Shown: positions 15,347 to 23,814 of the stretch, in pieces | How positions within the stretch are numbered: the stretch's first letter is position 1 | How the letters are laid out: the number at the start of each line of letters is the position of its first letter | From: Myxococcales bacterium SG8_38 | Lineage (GTDB): Bacteria; Myxococcota_A; Polyangia; Polyangiales; Houyiibacteriaceae | Direction of reading: 5' to 3' | Length of the DNA: 64,000 nt | Assembly (NCBI GenBank): GCA_001303415.1 | Contig: LJTN01000018.1 | Location: 1 to 64,000, forward strand | The notes under the pieces: model-generated | Database searches by the model: none | What the model saw: only the letters and a program-made list of their open reading frames with translations | Told to the model about the DNA's origin: nothing | Program-made: the position numbers and the translations under genes

Positions 15347-15847
15347 TCAGAGACTTCGCTTCTTGCCGCGCAACCCTCGCCGGCTGCCCTTGGGTCTCTT
15401 CGGCTTGCCGAACGATTTGCCGCCGCGCCCGCCGTAGTCGCCGTCATTGCCGTAGTCGTCGCGGCTGTAGTCGCGGTCGTCGCGACCGAAGTCTTGGTGC
15501 TCGAGCTCGACCCGGCTCAGGTCGTCTGCATGACGTGGGCCGTCGACCGCGAAGCGGTCGCCTCGCGGCTTGAAATCACGCCGCGGACGCGCCGGACGCG
15601 GGCGATCCTCTGCGATGTCCAAGCGTAGGGCGCGTCCGCCGACTTCCCGCCCATGCAGCTCTTCGACCGCTTGTTTGGCCTGCTCCTCAGACGCGAATCG
15701 GACGAATGCGAAGCCCCGGGGGCGTCCCGTCTCGCGGTCTTTCGGAATGTGCACGTCCACGACCTCCCCAATCTCTCCGAACAACTCGCGAAGCTCTTCG
15801 TCCGTCGTTCCAAAGTTGAGGTTTCCTACGAATATCTTGCTTGAGAT
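15347..15847 (-). CDS. RRM-type RNA-binding protein, apparently starting at AUC
   Basis: A single-RRM protein of about 166 residues with a Gly/Asp/Arg-rich tail (DRDYSRDDYGNDGDYGGRGG) and a basic C-terminus. RNP2 is KIFVGNLNF and RNP1 is GFAFVRFA; both are intact. Such proteins bind single-stranded RNA and often respond to cold. The frame begins just after a TAA with GTC ATC TCA AGC AAG, so no ATG, GTG or TTG precedes RNP2; the first usual start is a TTG 21 codons in, which would destroy the domain. A strong GGAG lies six bases before the ATC at 15847, making ISSKIFVG (as MSSKIFVG) the best start. A base error cannot be excluded. Confidence 0.8.
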   Translation of the reverse strand: MSSKIFVGNLNFGTTDEELRELFGEIGEVVDVHIPKDRETGRPRGFAFVRFASEEQAKQAVEELHGREVGGRALRLDIAEDRPRPARPRRDFKPRGDRFAVDGPRHADDLSRVELEHQDFGRDDRDYSRDDYGNDGDYGGRGGKSFGKPKRPKGSRRGLRGKKRSL

Positions 15848-15933
15848 GACTTACTCCGTTCTCCAGTGTGCAGATCTCGCACGTTTTGGCTTCAAATCCA
15901 AGAGGGATAGGGTAATCGAGATTCGAAACGGGT

Positions 15934-16830
<897 letters not shown>

Positions 16831-16838
16831 CGTCGTGC

Positions 16839-17456
16839 TCACTCCGTGAACTCGTTCAACACCGCCATGATGATGCGGCCGAGAAGCGTTGCGACCTGTT
16901 GCCGCGAGAACTCCCCGTCGATCCAACGCTGCAAGATCTCCCCAGCCCCGGTCAACATCATGTCCGCCAGCGCCATTGCCTCGGCGTCGTCTACGCCGGT
17001 CAGCTCTCGCAGCGGAATCAACCAAGGCTGAACGAGCTGGCGCCTGAATTCCTTGCTGATGTCGGAGATCTCCTGGTCGGGTGCCACGGCGCGGAGCAGC
17101 TGCCAACCACCGGAGCCTCTCGCCTCGATGGTATCGCATGCGGCATCGATGAATGCGCGCGCGATGCCGGCCACGTCGGCGTTCTCTTCCGAGTGTAGGA
17201 TGTCGGGTGCTCTACTCATGAATTCGTCCCGAAAATCCTCGAGGACGCCCTTGATGAGCTCGTGCCGGTTCGGGAAGAACTTGTATACGACGGGACGTGT
17301 GATTCCTGCCGCCGCCGCGACGTAGGGAATGCGCACGTTGTCGACGCCATCGGCGGCAATGATGTCCGACGTGACCCGAAGGAGTTGCTGCTGCCGGTCC
17401 TCCGGGCTCAGCCTCGTGCGGGAAGAGTCGCTTGGTCTGTCGCTGGATGAGCTCAT
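16839..17456 (-). CDS. TetR/AcrR-family regulator
   Basis: A 205-residue TetR-type repressor. The N-terminal helix-turn-helix is VRIPYVAAAAGITRPVVYKF, followed by FPNRHELIKGVLEDF. The remaining 130 residues form the ligand-binding helical domain, with no match to a named regulator. The ATG at 17456 was preferred over an in-frame start further upstream because it gives the normal N-terminal arm. It lies between the SCP2 gene and menB on the same strand. The perfect inverted repeat upstream of SCP2 (17890-17902) is a natural candidate operator for it. The ligand is probably a lipid or acyl-CoA, by context only. Confidence 0.88.
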   Translation of the reverse strand: MSSSSDRPSDSSRTRLSPEDRQQQLLRVTSDIIAADGVDNVRIPYVAAAAGITRPVVYKFFPNRHELIKGVLEDFRDEFMSRAPDILHSEENADVAGIARAFIDAACDTIEARGSGGWQLLRAVAPDQEISDISKEFRRQLVQPWLIPLRELTGVDDAEAMALADMMLTGAGEILQRWIDGEFSRQQVATLLGRIIMAVLNEFTE

Positions 17457-17524
17457 GGGTTCACAGAAAAGGGTGGCCTCCAATCCAAGAAGCCACCCCC
17501 GATCGAGCACGAACGCCGGACGGC

Positions 17525-17866
17525 TCAGTCTTGGGCCAGGTTCATCACCTGCTGAAGGCTCATGGCAAGTGTCATGTCGCCCTCGATCTTGATCTTGCCG
17601 GACATGAAGGCCTGCATCGGATTGAGCGAGCCGTTGATCATGCCGAGCCAGTCTTCGGCCGACACGGTGATGGTTGCGCCCGGGCTACCGTGGGTGCCCG
17701 TGCTGACGAACTCGCTGGTCTTGCCCTTCTTCAGGTCCAAGTTCCACTCGCCTCCACCGTCGCCGGTGATGTTGAACTGGTAAACCGCATTCGGGGCGGT
17801 GGCCGCGTCGGTGTTTTCTGCGGCTCGCTTCTCAAACTTCTCGAAGAACTCAGCTACGGATTTCAT
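17525..17866 (-). CDS. SCP2 sterol-binding domain protein
   Basis: A 113-residue stand-alone SCP2 domain, a fold with a hydrophobic tunnel that binds fatty acyl-CoAs, sterols or phospholipids. YQFNITGDGGGEWNLDLKKG forms the first beta strands. GSPGATITVSAEDWLGMING is the second half of the sheet. NPMQAFMSGKIKIEGDMTLA is the conserved family block before the last helix. There is no signal peptide. It starts an apparent SCP2-TetR-menB run and has a palindrome 24 bp upstream. SD-like GAGAGG precedes the ATG. A carrier role in lipid or steroid-CoA metabolism is the natural reading. Confidence 0.92.
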   Translation of the reverse strand: MKSVAEFFEKFEKRAAENTDAATAPNAVYQFNITGDGGGEWNLDLKKGKTSEFVSTGTHGSPGATITVSAEDWLGMINGSLNPMQAFMSGKIKIEGDMTLAMSLQQVMNLAQD

Positions 17867-17889
17867 TGCTATTGCCTCTCTTGTTGTAT

Positions 17890-17902
17890 TGACCGGCGGT
17901 CA
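17890..17902. promoter_or_regulatory. Perfect inverted repeat upstream of SCP2 (probable TetR operator)
   Basis: TGACCGGCGGTCA has two 6-bp arms around a central G and lies 24 bp upstream of the SCP2 start, just before its ribosome-binding site. TetR-family operators often have this TGACCG/CGGTCA form. The nearest candidate binder is the TetR at 16839-17456. Confidence 0.55.
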
Positions 17903-18004
17903 TCGAGCGTTTCCACCCTCCGTTGGGCGTGGCTCGCCGGGGAAAGTTGTAACCGAAATCACCTCCGCATGCACCCCCGCTGTGACCGCAAAAACCCTGA
18001 AATT

Positions 18005-18199
18005 TCAGTCGTCCGCGATGGATAGAGCCCGAACGGGGCAGACATCCACCGCATCTTGGGCGGCTTCCCGTAACTCCTCGGGTGGGTTGGGGTCGATGAC
18101 CACCAGAGACCCGTCCGGAGCAAACTTGAACAGCTCGGGCGCGACGCCGACACACTGCCCGTGGCCAGCGCAACGCGCTTTGTCGTGAACGATTCGCAT
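18005..18199 (-). CDS. Small [3Fe-4S]-type ferredoxin
   Basis: A 64-residue ferredoxin of the kind that feeds electrons to cytochromes P450 and oxygenases. The cluster motif is CAGHGQC, with His where the second Cys of a 4Fe-4S motif would be, followed by a distant VCPV. That pattern indicates a 3Fe-4S cluster, bound by three Cys. The start was set at ATG 18199 (MRIVHDKARC), the usual family start; an in-frame extension reaches 18280. No P450 gene is adjacent, but the neighbouring SCP2 and MAPR genes fit lipid or sterol redox chemistry. Confidence 0.88.
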   Translation of the reverse strand: MRIVHDKARCAGHGQCVGVAPELFKFAPDGSLVVIDPNPPEELREAAQDAVDVCPVRALSIADD

Positions 18200-18333
18200 G
18201 CCGGCGAAAATGTAGACGAAACCACCTGCCGCGCCAGCAAATTCCGCTCGATGGAAACAAGCCAGAAACATGCGCCACATCCTCCGGAAACACCGCGGGT
18301 CTACTGTCCGGCGTACTAGCAGGAGGACCGGGG

Positions 18334-19566
18334 ATGGACGCGATCAATCAGGCCGATACGGCATGGCTCATGGTTTCGTGCGCGCTCGTGATGGTGATGA
18401 CGCCGGGGTTGGCGTTCTTCTACGGGGGAATGGTCAACCAAAGGAATGTGCTGTCATCGTTCATGCACAGCTTCATCGCGCTGGGCATCATCACGCTGCA
18501 GTGGGTGGTCATCGGCTACTCCCTCGCCTTCGGATCCGATATCGGGGGCGGCCTGATCGGCGGCTTCGAGTTCGCGTTCTTGCGTGGGGTGGGCCTCGAG
18601 CCCCGTGATGGTTCCACGATTCCACACATTCTCTTCATGGCATTCCAGATGATGTTCGCGATCATCACGCCGGCGCTGATCTCAGGTGCGATCGCCGAAC
18701 GGATGAAGTTCACGGCGTACTTTCTGTTCATCGTCTTGTGGGCGACGCTCGTCTACGATCCGATTTGCCACTGGGTTTGGGGTCCCGATGGTTGGCTTGG
18801 AGCGCGCGGGGCGCTCGACTTCGCAGGTGGCACCGTCGTTCATCTCTCCTCGGGCACCGCTGCGCTGGTTTGTGCGATGGTCATTGGTCCCCGCGAACGC
18901 CGCGGGCCTCCCCACAATCTCACCCTCACCTTGCTCGGGGCCGGCATGCTCTGGTTCGGCTGGTTCGGCTTCAACGCGGGCAGTGCCCTGGCATCCAACG
19001 ACAACGCGGCGCTCGCGTTGGTCAATACGCACGTCGCAGCGGCCGCGGCTGCGTTCTCGTGGGCCATTGCCGAGTGGATCAGGCAGCGCAAGCCCACCGC
19101 GCTCGGCGTGGCATCGGGTTTGGTGGCCGGTCTGGTTTGCATCACGCCGGCAGCCGGCTTCGTGAGCCCGACCTCGGCCGTGATCATGGGTCTACTGGCC
19201 GGCCCGATTTGCTACGCCGCCGTCGTGATGAAGGGCAAGCTGGGTTACGATGATGCGCTCGATGCCTTTGGCATTCATGGCGTGGGCGGCGCGCTCGGGG
19301 CGATCCTGACCGGGGTCCTCGCGAGCGCGGCCTGGGGCGGAACGGACGGCTTGATCGGGGGCAACAGCGATCTCTTCGTCGAGAACCTGCTCGGCGTGCT
19401 GGCTGCCGCGGCCTACTCGATGCTCGTGACGTTCGCGATTCTCAAGGCTCTCGACGCCACCATTGGCCTTCGGGTGACCAGCGACCAAGAGCGGGACGGT
19501 CTGGACACGAACCTCCATGGTGAGGAGGGGTATCACCTGGGGGGCGCCGGAGGGCTCACCGAGTAG
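18334..19566 (+). CDS. amtB: Ammonium transporter AmtB
   Basis: A 410-residue membrane channel that conducts ammonia/ammonium across the inner membrane, with about eleven transmembrane helices. The pore histidines are visible in VHLSSGTAAL and AFGIHGVGGALGA. GWFGFNAGSAL and LAFFYGGMV are also diagnostic. No cleavable signal peptide is apparent. GGAGGA lies a few bases upstream of the ATG. In many bacteria a PII gene (glnK) is linked; none is nearby here, so regulation by a distant PII is presumed. It is divergent from the ferredoxin gene. Confidence 0.95.
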   Translation: MDAINQADTAWLMVSCALVMVMTPGLAFFYGGMVNQRNVLSSFMHSFIALGIITLQWVVIGYSLAFGSDIGGGLIGGFEFAFLRGVGLEPRDGSTIPHILFMAFQMMFAIITPALISGAIAERMKFTAYFLFIVLWATLVYDPICHWVWGPDGWLGARGALDFAGGTVVHLSSGTAALVCAMVIGPRERRGPPHNLTLTLLGAGMLWFGWFGFNAGSALASNDNAALALVNTHVAAAAAAFSWAIAEWIRQRKPTALGVASGLVAGLVCITPAAGFVSPTSAVIMGLLAGPICYAAVVMKGKLGYDDALDAFGIHGVGGALGAILTGVLASAAWGGTDGLIGGNSDLFVENLLGVLAAAAYSMLVTFAILKALDATIGLRVTSDQERDGLDTNLHGEEGYHLGGAGGLTE

Positions 19567-19636
19567 CTGGCGGCCCGTCGCGGAAAGGCGGCATCGAGGG
19601 ATTGTCCTTCGCGCGCGTCCGTCGTAGTTGTTGGTC

Positions 19637-20053
19637 ATGGGCCTACGCCGATTCGTTTCGAGGATGCTGGGCAAAAAGGAACGTCGAGCGGCGTCGCTGC
19701 CCGAGGCCGAAGACCGCGACTACGCCCTCGCGGAGATCGCAGCGCTCGATGGATCCGATCCCGCAAAGCCACTGCTCATCGCCATCAAGGGATACGTCTA
19801 TGACGTGACGTGGGGCCGCGACTTCTACGGGCCGGGTGGGCCGTACGGCATGTTTGCCGGCAAGGACTGCACGCGTGCCTTGGCCAAGATGTCGTTCGAT
19901 CCGGCGGACTTCACCGGGAGCCTCGATGGCCTCGATCGAGACGAGTTGGACAGGCTCGAGGAGTGGATCGAGACGTTCGAAGGGAAGTATCGGCGGGTCG
20001 GTCGGCTCCTCGGGGCAGCAGGCGAGGCTGGATCCCCGCCAACGGCGCGTTGA
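19637..20053 (+). CDS. Cytochrome b5-like haem/steroid-binding protein (MAPR type)
   Basis: A 138-residue protein with a membrane-associated progesterone receptor (MAPR)-like cytochrome b5 fold. The segment ALAEIAALDGSDPAKPLLIA leads into IKGYVYDVTWGRDFYGPGGP and FAGKDCTRALAKM, which is the MAPR core; haem is bound through Tyr residues in this group. No membrane helix is obvious, only a basic N-terminus. In animals these proteins support P450s in sterol metabolism; bacterial roles are little known. ATG 19637 is preferred over a TTG three codons earlier. It precedes the acyl-CoA dehydrogenase pair by 31 bp. Confidence 0.85.
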   Translation: MGLRRFVSRMLGKKERRAASLPEAEDRDYALAEIAALDGSDPAKPLLIAIKGYVYDVTWGRDFYGPGGPYGMFAGKDCTRALAKMSFDPADFTGSLDGLDRDELDRLEEWIETFEGKYRRVGRLLGAAGEAGSPPTAR

Positions 20054-20084
20054 CGGGCTTTCCATCGGGACGCAGCATTCCGCC

Positions 20085-21407
20085 GTGGACAACGAGAAGA
20101 TCATCAACGAAGTGATGGGCGGAGGATTACGCGCGCTGAACCGTCTGGCCGACTCGTCGCTAGTCGAGCGGTGGGGCTTGGAGGAGCGCACGCAGCAGCT
20201 CGTCTACGAGGGCGCGAAGCGGATGGCCGAAACCGCCGCCAAGGCGGCCAGGCGGCTCGTGCGCAGAGACCGGGAAGCATCCCATCGTTTGCCCGCGAAG
20301 TTCGATCTGAGCTTGCGTGAGGAACAGCAGCTCATGCGAGATACGCTTCGGCGATTCGCAGACGAGGAGATGCTGCCCGCCGCTAGGCGCGCCGATGATG
20401 CCTCGGCGCCGCCAGACGGCTTCCTCGAAGCGTTCGAGGAGCTGGGCGCGATCGCGATGGCCGTTCCGGAGTCGCTCGGGGGCACGGCTGAGCGGATGTC
20501 GGCCGTGTCGCAGATGCTCGTGGCGGAAGACCTCGCCCGTGGTGACATGGGCCTTGCCTACGCGGCGCTGGCTCCTTCTTCGTTCGTCAGCGCGGTCGCC
20601 CACTGGGCAGATTCGGATCAGCATTCGAGGCTGATTCCAATCTTTGTCGACGGCGGGGGTGCACCTGCCACCATCGCGGTCATCGAGCCTCAGCCGCTAT
20701 TCGACCCCTACGCCTTGCGCACGAAGGCAAAGAAGCGCTCGGGGGACTACGTTCTCAGTGGCGAGAAATCAATGGTGGCCTTGGCGAGTCGCGCCAAGTG
20801 GTTCTTGGTCGCCGCCGAGCTTCCCAAGGTCGGACCGCGTTTTTTCGTAGTGGAGCGCGACACCCCAGGCGTCGAAGTAGTGAGCCAGCCGACCATGGGC
20901 TTGCGCTCCGCCGCGCTCGGGCGCCTCAAGCTCGATGGCGTGCGTGTTCCTCGCGAGGCCCTTCTCGGCGGCGAAGCGGCTGCGGAAGAAGGCGGCGCTG
21001 TCTACGACGACGCGGTGAATCGCGCACGCATCGCATGGGGCGCCATGGCGGTTGGAGCGGGGCAGGCGGTGCTCGATTACGTCATTCCCTACTGCAACGA
21101 TCGAGTGGCTTTTGGGGAGCCGATTTCGCACCGGCAGTCCGTCGCGTTCATGATCGCAGACATCGCGATCGAGCTCGAATCGATGCGCATGCTGGTCTAT
21201 CGGGCGGCCGGCCGCATCGACGCGGGGCTATCGTGTCGCCGCGAGGCGTACCTGGCTAGCACGCTTTGCTCGGAAAAGGCCGTGGAGATCGGGACCAACG
21301 GGGTGCAGCTTCTCGGAGGGGCCGGCTTCATCAAGGATCATCCGATGGAGATTTGGTACCGCCACCTATGCGCCATCGGCGTCATGGACGGCAATCTGCT
21401 CGTCTGA
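20085..21407 (+). CDS. Acyl-CoA dehydrogenase family protein, atypical C-terminus
   Basis: A 440-residue acyl-CoA dehydrogenase-like flavoprotein with an extra N-terminal helical region of about 75 residues. The N-terminal ACAD domain begins near LSLREEQQLMRDTLRRFADE. MVLAEDLARGD-type and GTNGVQLLGGAGFIKDHPME segments mark the FAD/substrate domains. Where active enzymes have the catalytic EGT (as in IFEGT of the next gene), this protein reads MDGNLLV and stops, so Glu is replaced by Asp and the last helix is lost. GTG 20085 fits the reading frame and spacing. It lies 13 bp from the second dehydrogenase and may be its partner subunit. Confidence 0.82.
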   Translation: MDNEKIINEVMGGGLRALNRLADSSLVERWGLEERTQQLVYEGAKRMAETAAKAARRLVRRDREASHRLPAKFDLSLREEQQLMRDTLRRFADEEMLPAARRADDASAPPDGFLEAFEELGAIAMAVPESLGGTAERMSAVSQMLVAEDLARGDMGLAYAALAPSSFVSAVAHWADSDQHSRLIPIFVDGGGAPATIAVIEPQPLFDPYALRTKAKKRSGDYVLSGEKSMVALASRAKWFLVAAELPKVGPRFFVVERDTPGVEVVSQPTMGLRSAALGRLKLDGVRVPREALLGGEAAAEEGGAVYDDAVNRARIAWGAMAVGAGQAVLDYVIPYCNDRVAFGEPISHRQSVAFMIADIAIELESMRMLVYRAAGRIDAGLSCRREAYLASTLCSEKAVEIGTNGVQLLGGAGFIKDHPMEIWYRHLCAIGVMDGNLLV

Positions 21408-21420
21408 ATGGATTGAAACG

Positions 21421-22626
21421 ATGTATCTCGAAGTGCCCCAGAGCTTGAAGCTCATCGTCAACCAGGCCCATCAGGTCGCCAAGCACGTCTTCCGGCCGAT
21501 CTCGCGGAAATACGACCGCGCAGAACACGCGTATCCGAAGGAGCTCGACCTGCTCGCCGCGCTGATGGACGGCCTCAGCGCTGGAGGTGGTCAACGGAGC
21601 GCGGGTGTCGATGCCGTGCAGCGTGAAGCGGGCGCAGGCGACGGCGTTCGCAACGGCGCCAACATGGCGACCTGCCTCGGCCTCACCGAGCTCTGCTGGG
21701 GCGATGTCGGTCTTGCGCTCTCCATCCCGCGTCAGGGGCTCGGCAACGCGGCGATCACTGCGGTGGCCAATCCCGAGCAAAAGAAGCGCTTCAAGGGGAC
21801 CTGGGCGGCCATGGCGATCACCGAGCCCGGCGCCGGCTCCGATTCGGCCAACATCCGGACCACCGCTCGCCTCGAAGGTGATGAATGGGTGCTCAACGGC
21901 GAGAAGATATACGTGACCGCCGGGAGCAGGGCCGACTCGGTCGTGGTGTGGGCGACGTTGGATCGCAATCTCGGGCGTGCGGCGATCAAGTCGTTCATCG
22001 TGCCGCACGGCACACCCGGCATGGAGGTCGTACGGCTCGACAAGAAGATGGGCATTCGCGCATCGGACACTGCGAGCATCACGCTGACCGATTGCCGCAT
22101 TCCAAAGGAAAACCTTCTCGGCACGCCCGAGATCGACACGAAGGCCGGCTTTGGCGGCGTGATGCAGACCTTCGACAATACACGCCCCATCGTGGCGGGG
22201 ATGGCCGTGGGCGTGGCCCGCGCCGCGCTCGAGCAAGCCCGGGAGCTTCTGTCCGAGCAGGGCATCGAGGTGCGGTATCGCGGGTCTTTCTTCACCAAGA
22301 GCGCGGCCGAGGCGGAGCTGATCCGCATGGAAGCCGAGTGGGAAGCCGGCCGTCTTCTCATGCTCAAAGCCGCCTGGATGGCCGACAATGGCATTCCGAA
22401 TTCCATGGAAGCCTCCATGTCGAAGGCCAAGGCCGCCCGCGTGGCCAATCGGATCACCCTACGATGTGTCGAGCTATGCGGCCCGCTTGGCTACTCGGAG
22501 CAAGAGCTGCTCGAGAAATGGGCGCGGGACTCCAAGATCCTCGACATCTTCGAGGGCACACAACAGATCCAATTGCTGATCATCGCTCGGCGTCTGCTGG
22601 GAAAGCGGTCGAGCGAGCTTCGCTGA
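21421..22626 (+). CDS. Acyl-CoA dehydrogenase, canonical catalytic Glu
   Basis: A 401-residue flavoprotein that removes two hydrogens from an acyl-CoA at C2-C3, passing electrons to ETF. AITEPGAGSDSANIRTTARL is the FAD-binding signature. The catalytic Glu lies in IFEGTQQIQ near residue 380. ELCGPLGYS is the typical helix before it. It follows the atypical dehydrogenase by 13 bp in the same operon, as in the two-gene alpha2beta2 dehydrogenases of steroid-degrading bacteria. Whether these two form such a heteromer cannot be read from the sequence. The chain-length preference is unknown. Confidence 0.9.
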   Translation: MYLEVPQSLKLIVNQAHQVAKHVFRPISRKYDRAEHAYPKELDLLAALMDGLSAGGGQRSAGVDAVQREAGAGDGVRNGANMATCLGLTELCWGDVGLALSIPRQGLGNAAITAVANPEQKKRFKGTWAAMAITEPGAGSDSANIRTTARLEGDEWVLNGEKIYVTAGSRADSVVVWATLDRNLGRAAIKSFIVPHGTPGMEVVRLDKKMGIRASDTASITLTDCRIPKENLLGTPEIDTKAGFGGVMQTFDNTRPIVAGMAVGVARAALEQARELLSEQGIEVRYRGSFFTKSAAEAELIRMEAEWEAGRLLMLKAAWMADNGIPNSMEASMSKAKAARVANRITLRCVELCGPLGYSEQELLEKWARDSKILDIFEGTQQIQLLIIARRLLGKRSSELR

Positions 22627-22635
22627 GGACATCCG

Positions 22636-23058
22636 GTGGAAATCAACGGCATTGCACATACCTTCGTGACGGTTGCCGACTTCGACCGTTCACGCGAGTT
22701 CTATGGACGGTTGCTCCCCTTTCTGGGCCTGCAAGCCGTGATGGACATTCCTGGCACCTATTATTGCGTAGGAGGACGCACCGGGTTCGCAATTCGCGAA
22801 GCTCCCCCGGAGCACCGGCACGAACGCTTCGATCAGAATCGCGTGGGTCTCCACCACATCTGCTTTCGAGCGCGATCGCGCGAGGACGTGGATCAGGCGT
22901 ATGAATTCGTGAAGCAGCTCGGCACGCCCATCGTGCACGGTCCCGAAGAAGCATTCTGGGCGCCGGGATACTACTCGATCTTGTTCGAGGATCCGGACGG
23001 GATCCGCTTGGAGATCAACTTCGTCCCAGGCAAGGGCTTACTCGAGTCCCGAGCCTGA
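22636..23058 (+). CDS. VOC-family (glyoxalase-like) protein
   Basis: A 140-residue vicinal-oxygen-chelate fold protein with two beta-alpha-beta-beta-beta modules. INGIAHTFVTVADFDRSREFY starts the first and GLHHICFRARSREDVDQAYE the second. Metal ligands are likely His in IAH and HH and the terminal Glu in RLEINF. The group includes glyoxalases, epimerases (methylmalonyl-CoA type) and dioxygenases. GTG 22636 was chosen because it follows the dehydrogenase gene by 9 bp. Being in the acyl-CoA dehydrogenase operon suggests a role on a CoA or small-molecule intermediate, not a proven one. Confidence 0.8.
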   Translation: MEINGIAHTFVTVADFDRSREFYGRLLPFLGLQAVMDIPGTYYCVGGRTGFAIREAPPEHRHERFDQNRVGLHHICFRARSREDVDQAYEFVKQLGTPIVHGPEEAFWAPGYYSILFEDPDGIRLEINFVPGKGLLESRA

Positions 23059-23096
23059 GCAGGCCGTCGACTCGGTCCCCGAAGAACGGGTCGCGA

Positions 23097-23148
23097 CGCA
23101 AGCACGGGCTCGGAAAAACACGACATGAGGTTCCACGGAACGGGGCGG
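23097..23148 (+). repeat. Inverted-repeat arm A
   Basis: Starts CGCAAGCACGGGCTCGGAAA and ends near CGGGGCGG. It is the reverse complement of 23551-23602 with a single mismatch. Confidence 0.85.
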
Positions 23149-23212
23149 CTTGCAAAGGTGACCCGATGCACTTGTGGGCGTGGGTCACGCAAGCCGCCCC
23201 TCGGGCGGCGCG

Positions 23213-23244
23213 CCAATCGGAGTTGGTTGCATGCATGCCGATTG
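23213..23244 (+). repeat. Inverted-repeat arm B
   Basis: A 32-bp unit, perfectly complementary to 23471-23502. It also contains its own inverted ends (CAATCGG / CCGATTG) and a CATGCATG palindrome. Confidence 0.85.
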
Positions 23245-23264
23245 GCACTTCGCACGTCCGCTCC

Positions 23265-23290
23265 ACCTCATGTCGCGTTTTTCCGAGCCC
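23265..23290 (+). repeat. Partial direct copy C of arm A'
   Basis: Twenty-six bases (from ACCTCATGTCGCG to CCGAGCCC) identical to part of A', showing that the unit has been copied more than once. Confidence 0.8.
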
Positions 23291-23470
23291 TCCACACGTC
23301 GCCTTCTTCGGAGATCGAGGCGTGCGTCGGGGATTCAGGGATCGGCGATCGAGATCTGTGCGTTGCGGATCGGGTGTGCGGCCTATCTCGATCCGTCCTC
23401 CTACGTGGAAGTCGACGTATGCAGGGGCTTGGCGGAACGCGATGCGGGGATGGGGCGACGTAGCGAGTGA

Positions 23471-23502
23471 CAATCGGCATGCATGCAACCAACTCCGATT
23501 GG
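23471..23502 (-). repeat. Inverted-repeat arm B'
   Basis: Perfect reverse complement of 23213-23244. Confidence 0.85.
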
Positions 23503-23550
23503 GCGCGAGCTCCGTCCCCGTGTCGTGTTCCGTCAAGCCCCGGCATGCGC

Positions 23551-23602
23551 CCGCCCCGTTCCGTGGAACCTCATGTCGCGTTTTTCCGAGCCCGTGCTTG
23601 CG
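23551..23602 (-). repeat. Inverted-repeat arm A'
   Basis: Reverse complement of 23097-23148 with one mismatch, closing the nested structure. Confidence 0.85.
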
Positions 23603-23814
23603 CCTATCACTGCCCCTGCAGCCAGTACCGGCCGTCGGACGAGCTGACGCGGGGTCACTTCCCAACGGATATCGCGCAGAATTTCGATGCCGTCGCGGAT
23701 GAAGGCCTCGACGTGAAGATCGACGATGGGGGCCACGCCCGAACCCTATCATCACCGGTTTCGACGCGTCGTTGTCTCTTGATGCCAGGGTCAATGTGCG
23801 CTCCAATCGCCCTC

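Larger units (their letters stand above)
23097..23602. repeat. Nested inverted-repeat island between VOC and PHP genes
   Basis: The 734-bp gene-free stretch 23059-23793 is dominated by a nested palindrome. Outer arms A/A' are 52 bp, inner arms B/B' 32 bp, and a 26-bp partial copy C of the A sequence lies inside. The central 23291-23470 shows no repeat or gene. No transposase is seen. Parts of it translate in several frames, but codon use and lack of homology signs argue against a gene. It may be a miniature mobile element or a cruciform-forming spacer. Confidence 0.75.

Noticed and set aside
15091..15447. 118-codon minus-strand frame ending just before the Cys-rich precursor
   Set aside because: Its upstream part runs antisense-like through the RRM gene's 3' region and the promoter. 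Only the last 14 codons (from ATG 15135) could be a start for the precursor, which I noted there instead.
17457..17510. Longer N-terminus for the TetR protein
   Set aside because: The upstream 18 codons are atypical for TetR and lack a ribosome-binding site; ATG 17456 fits better.
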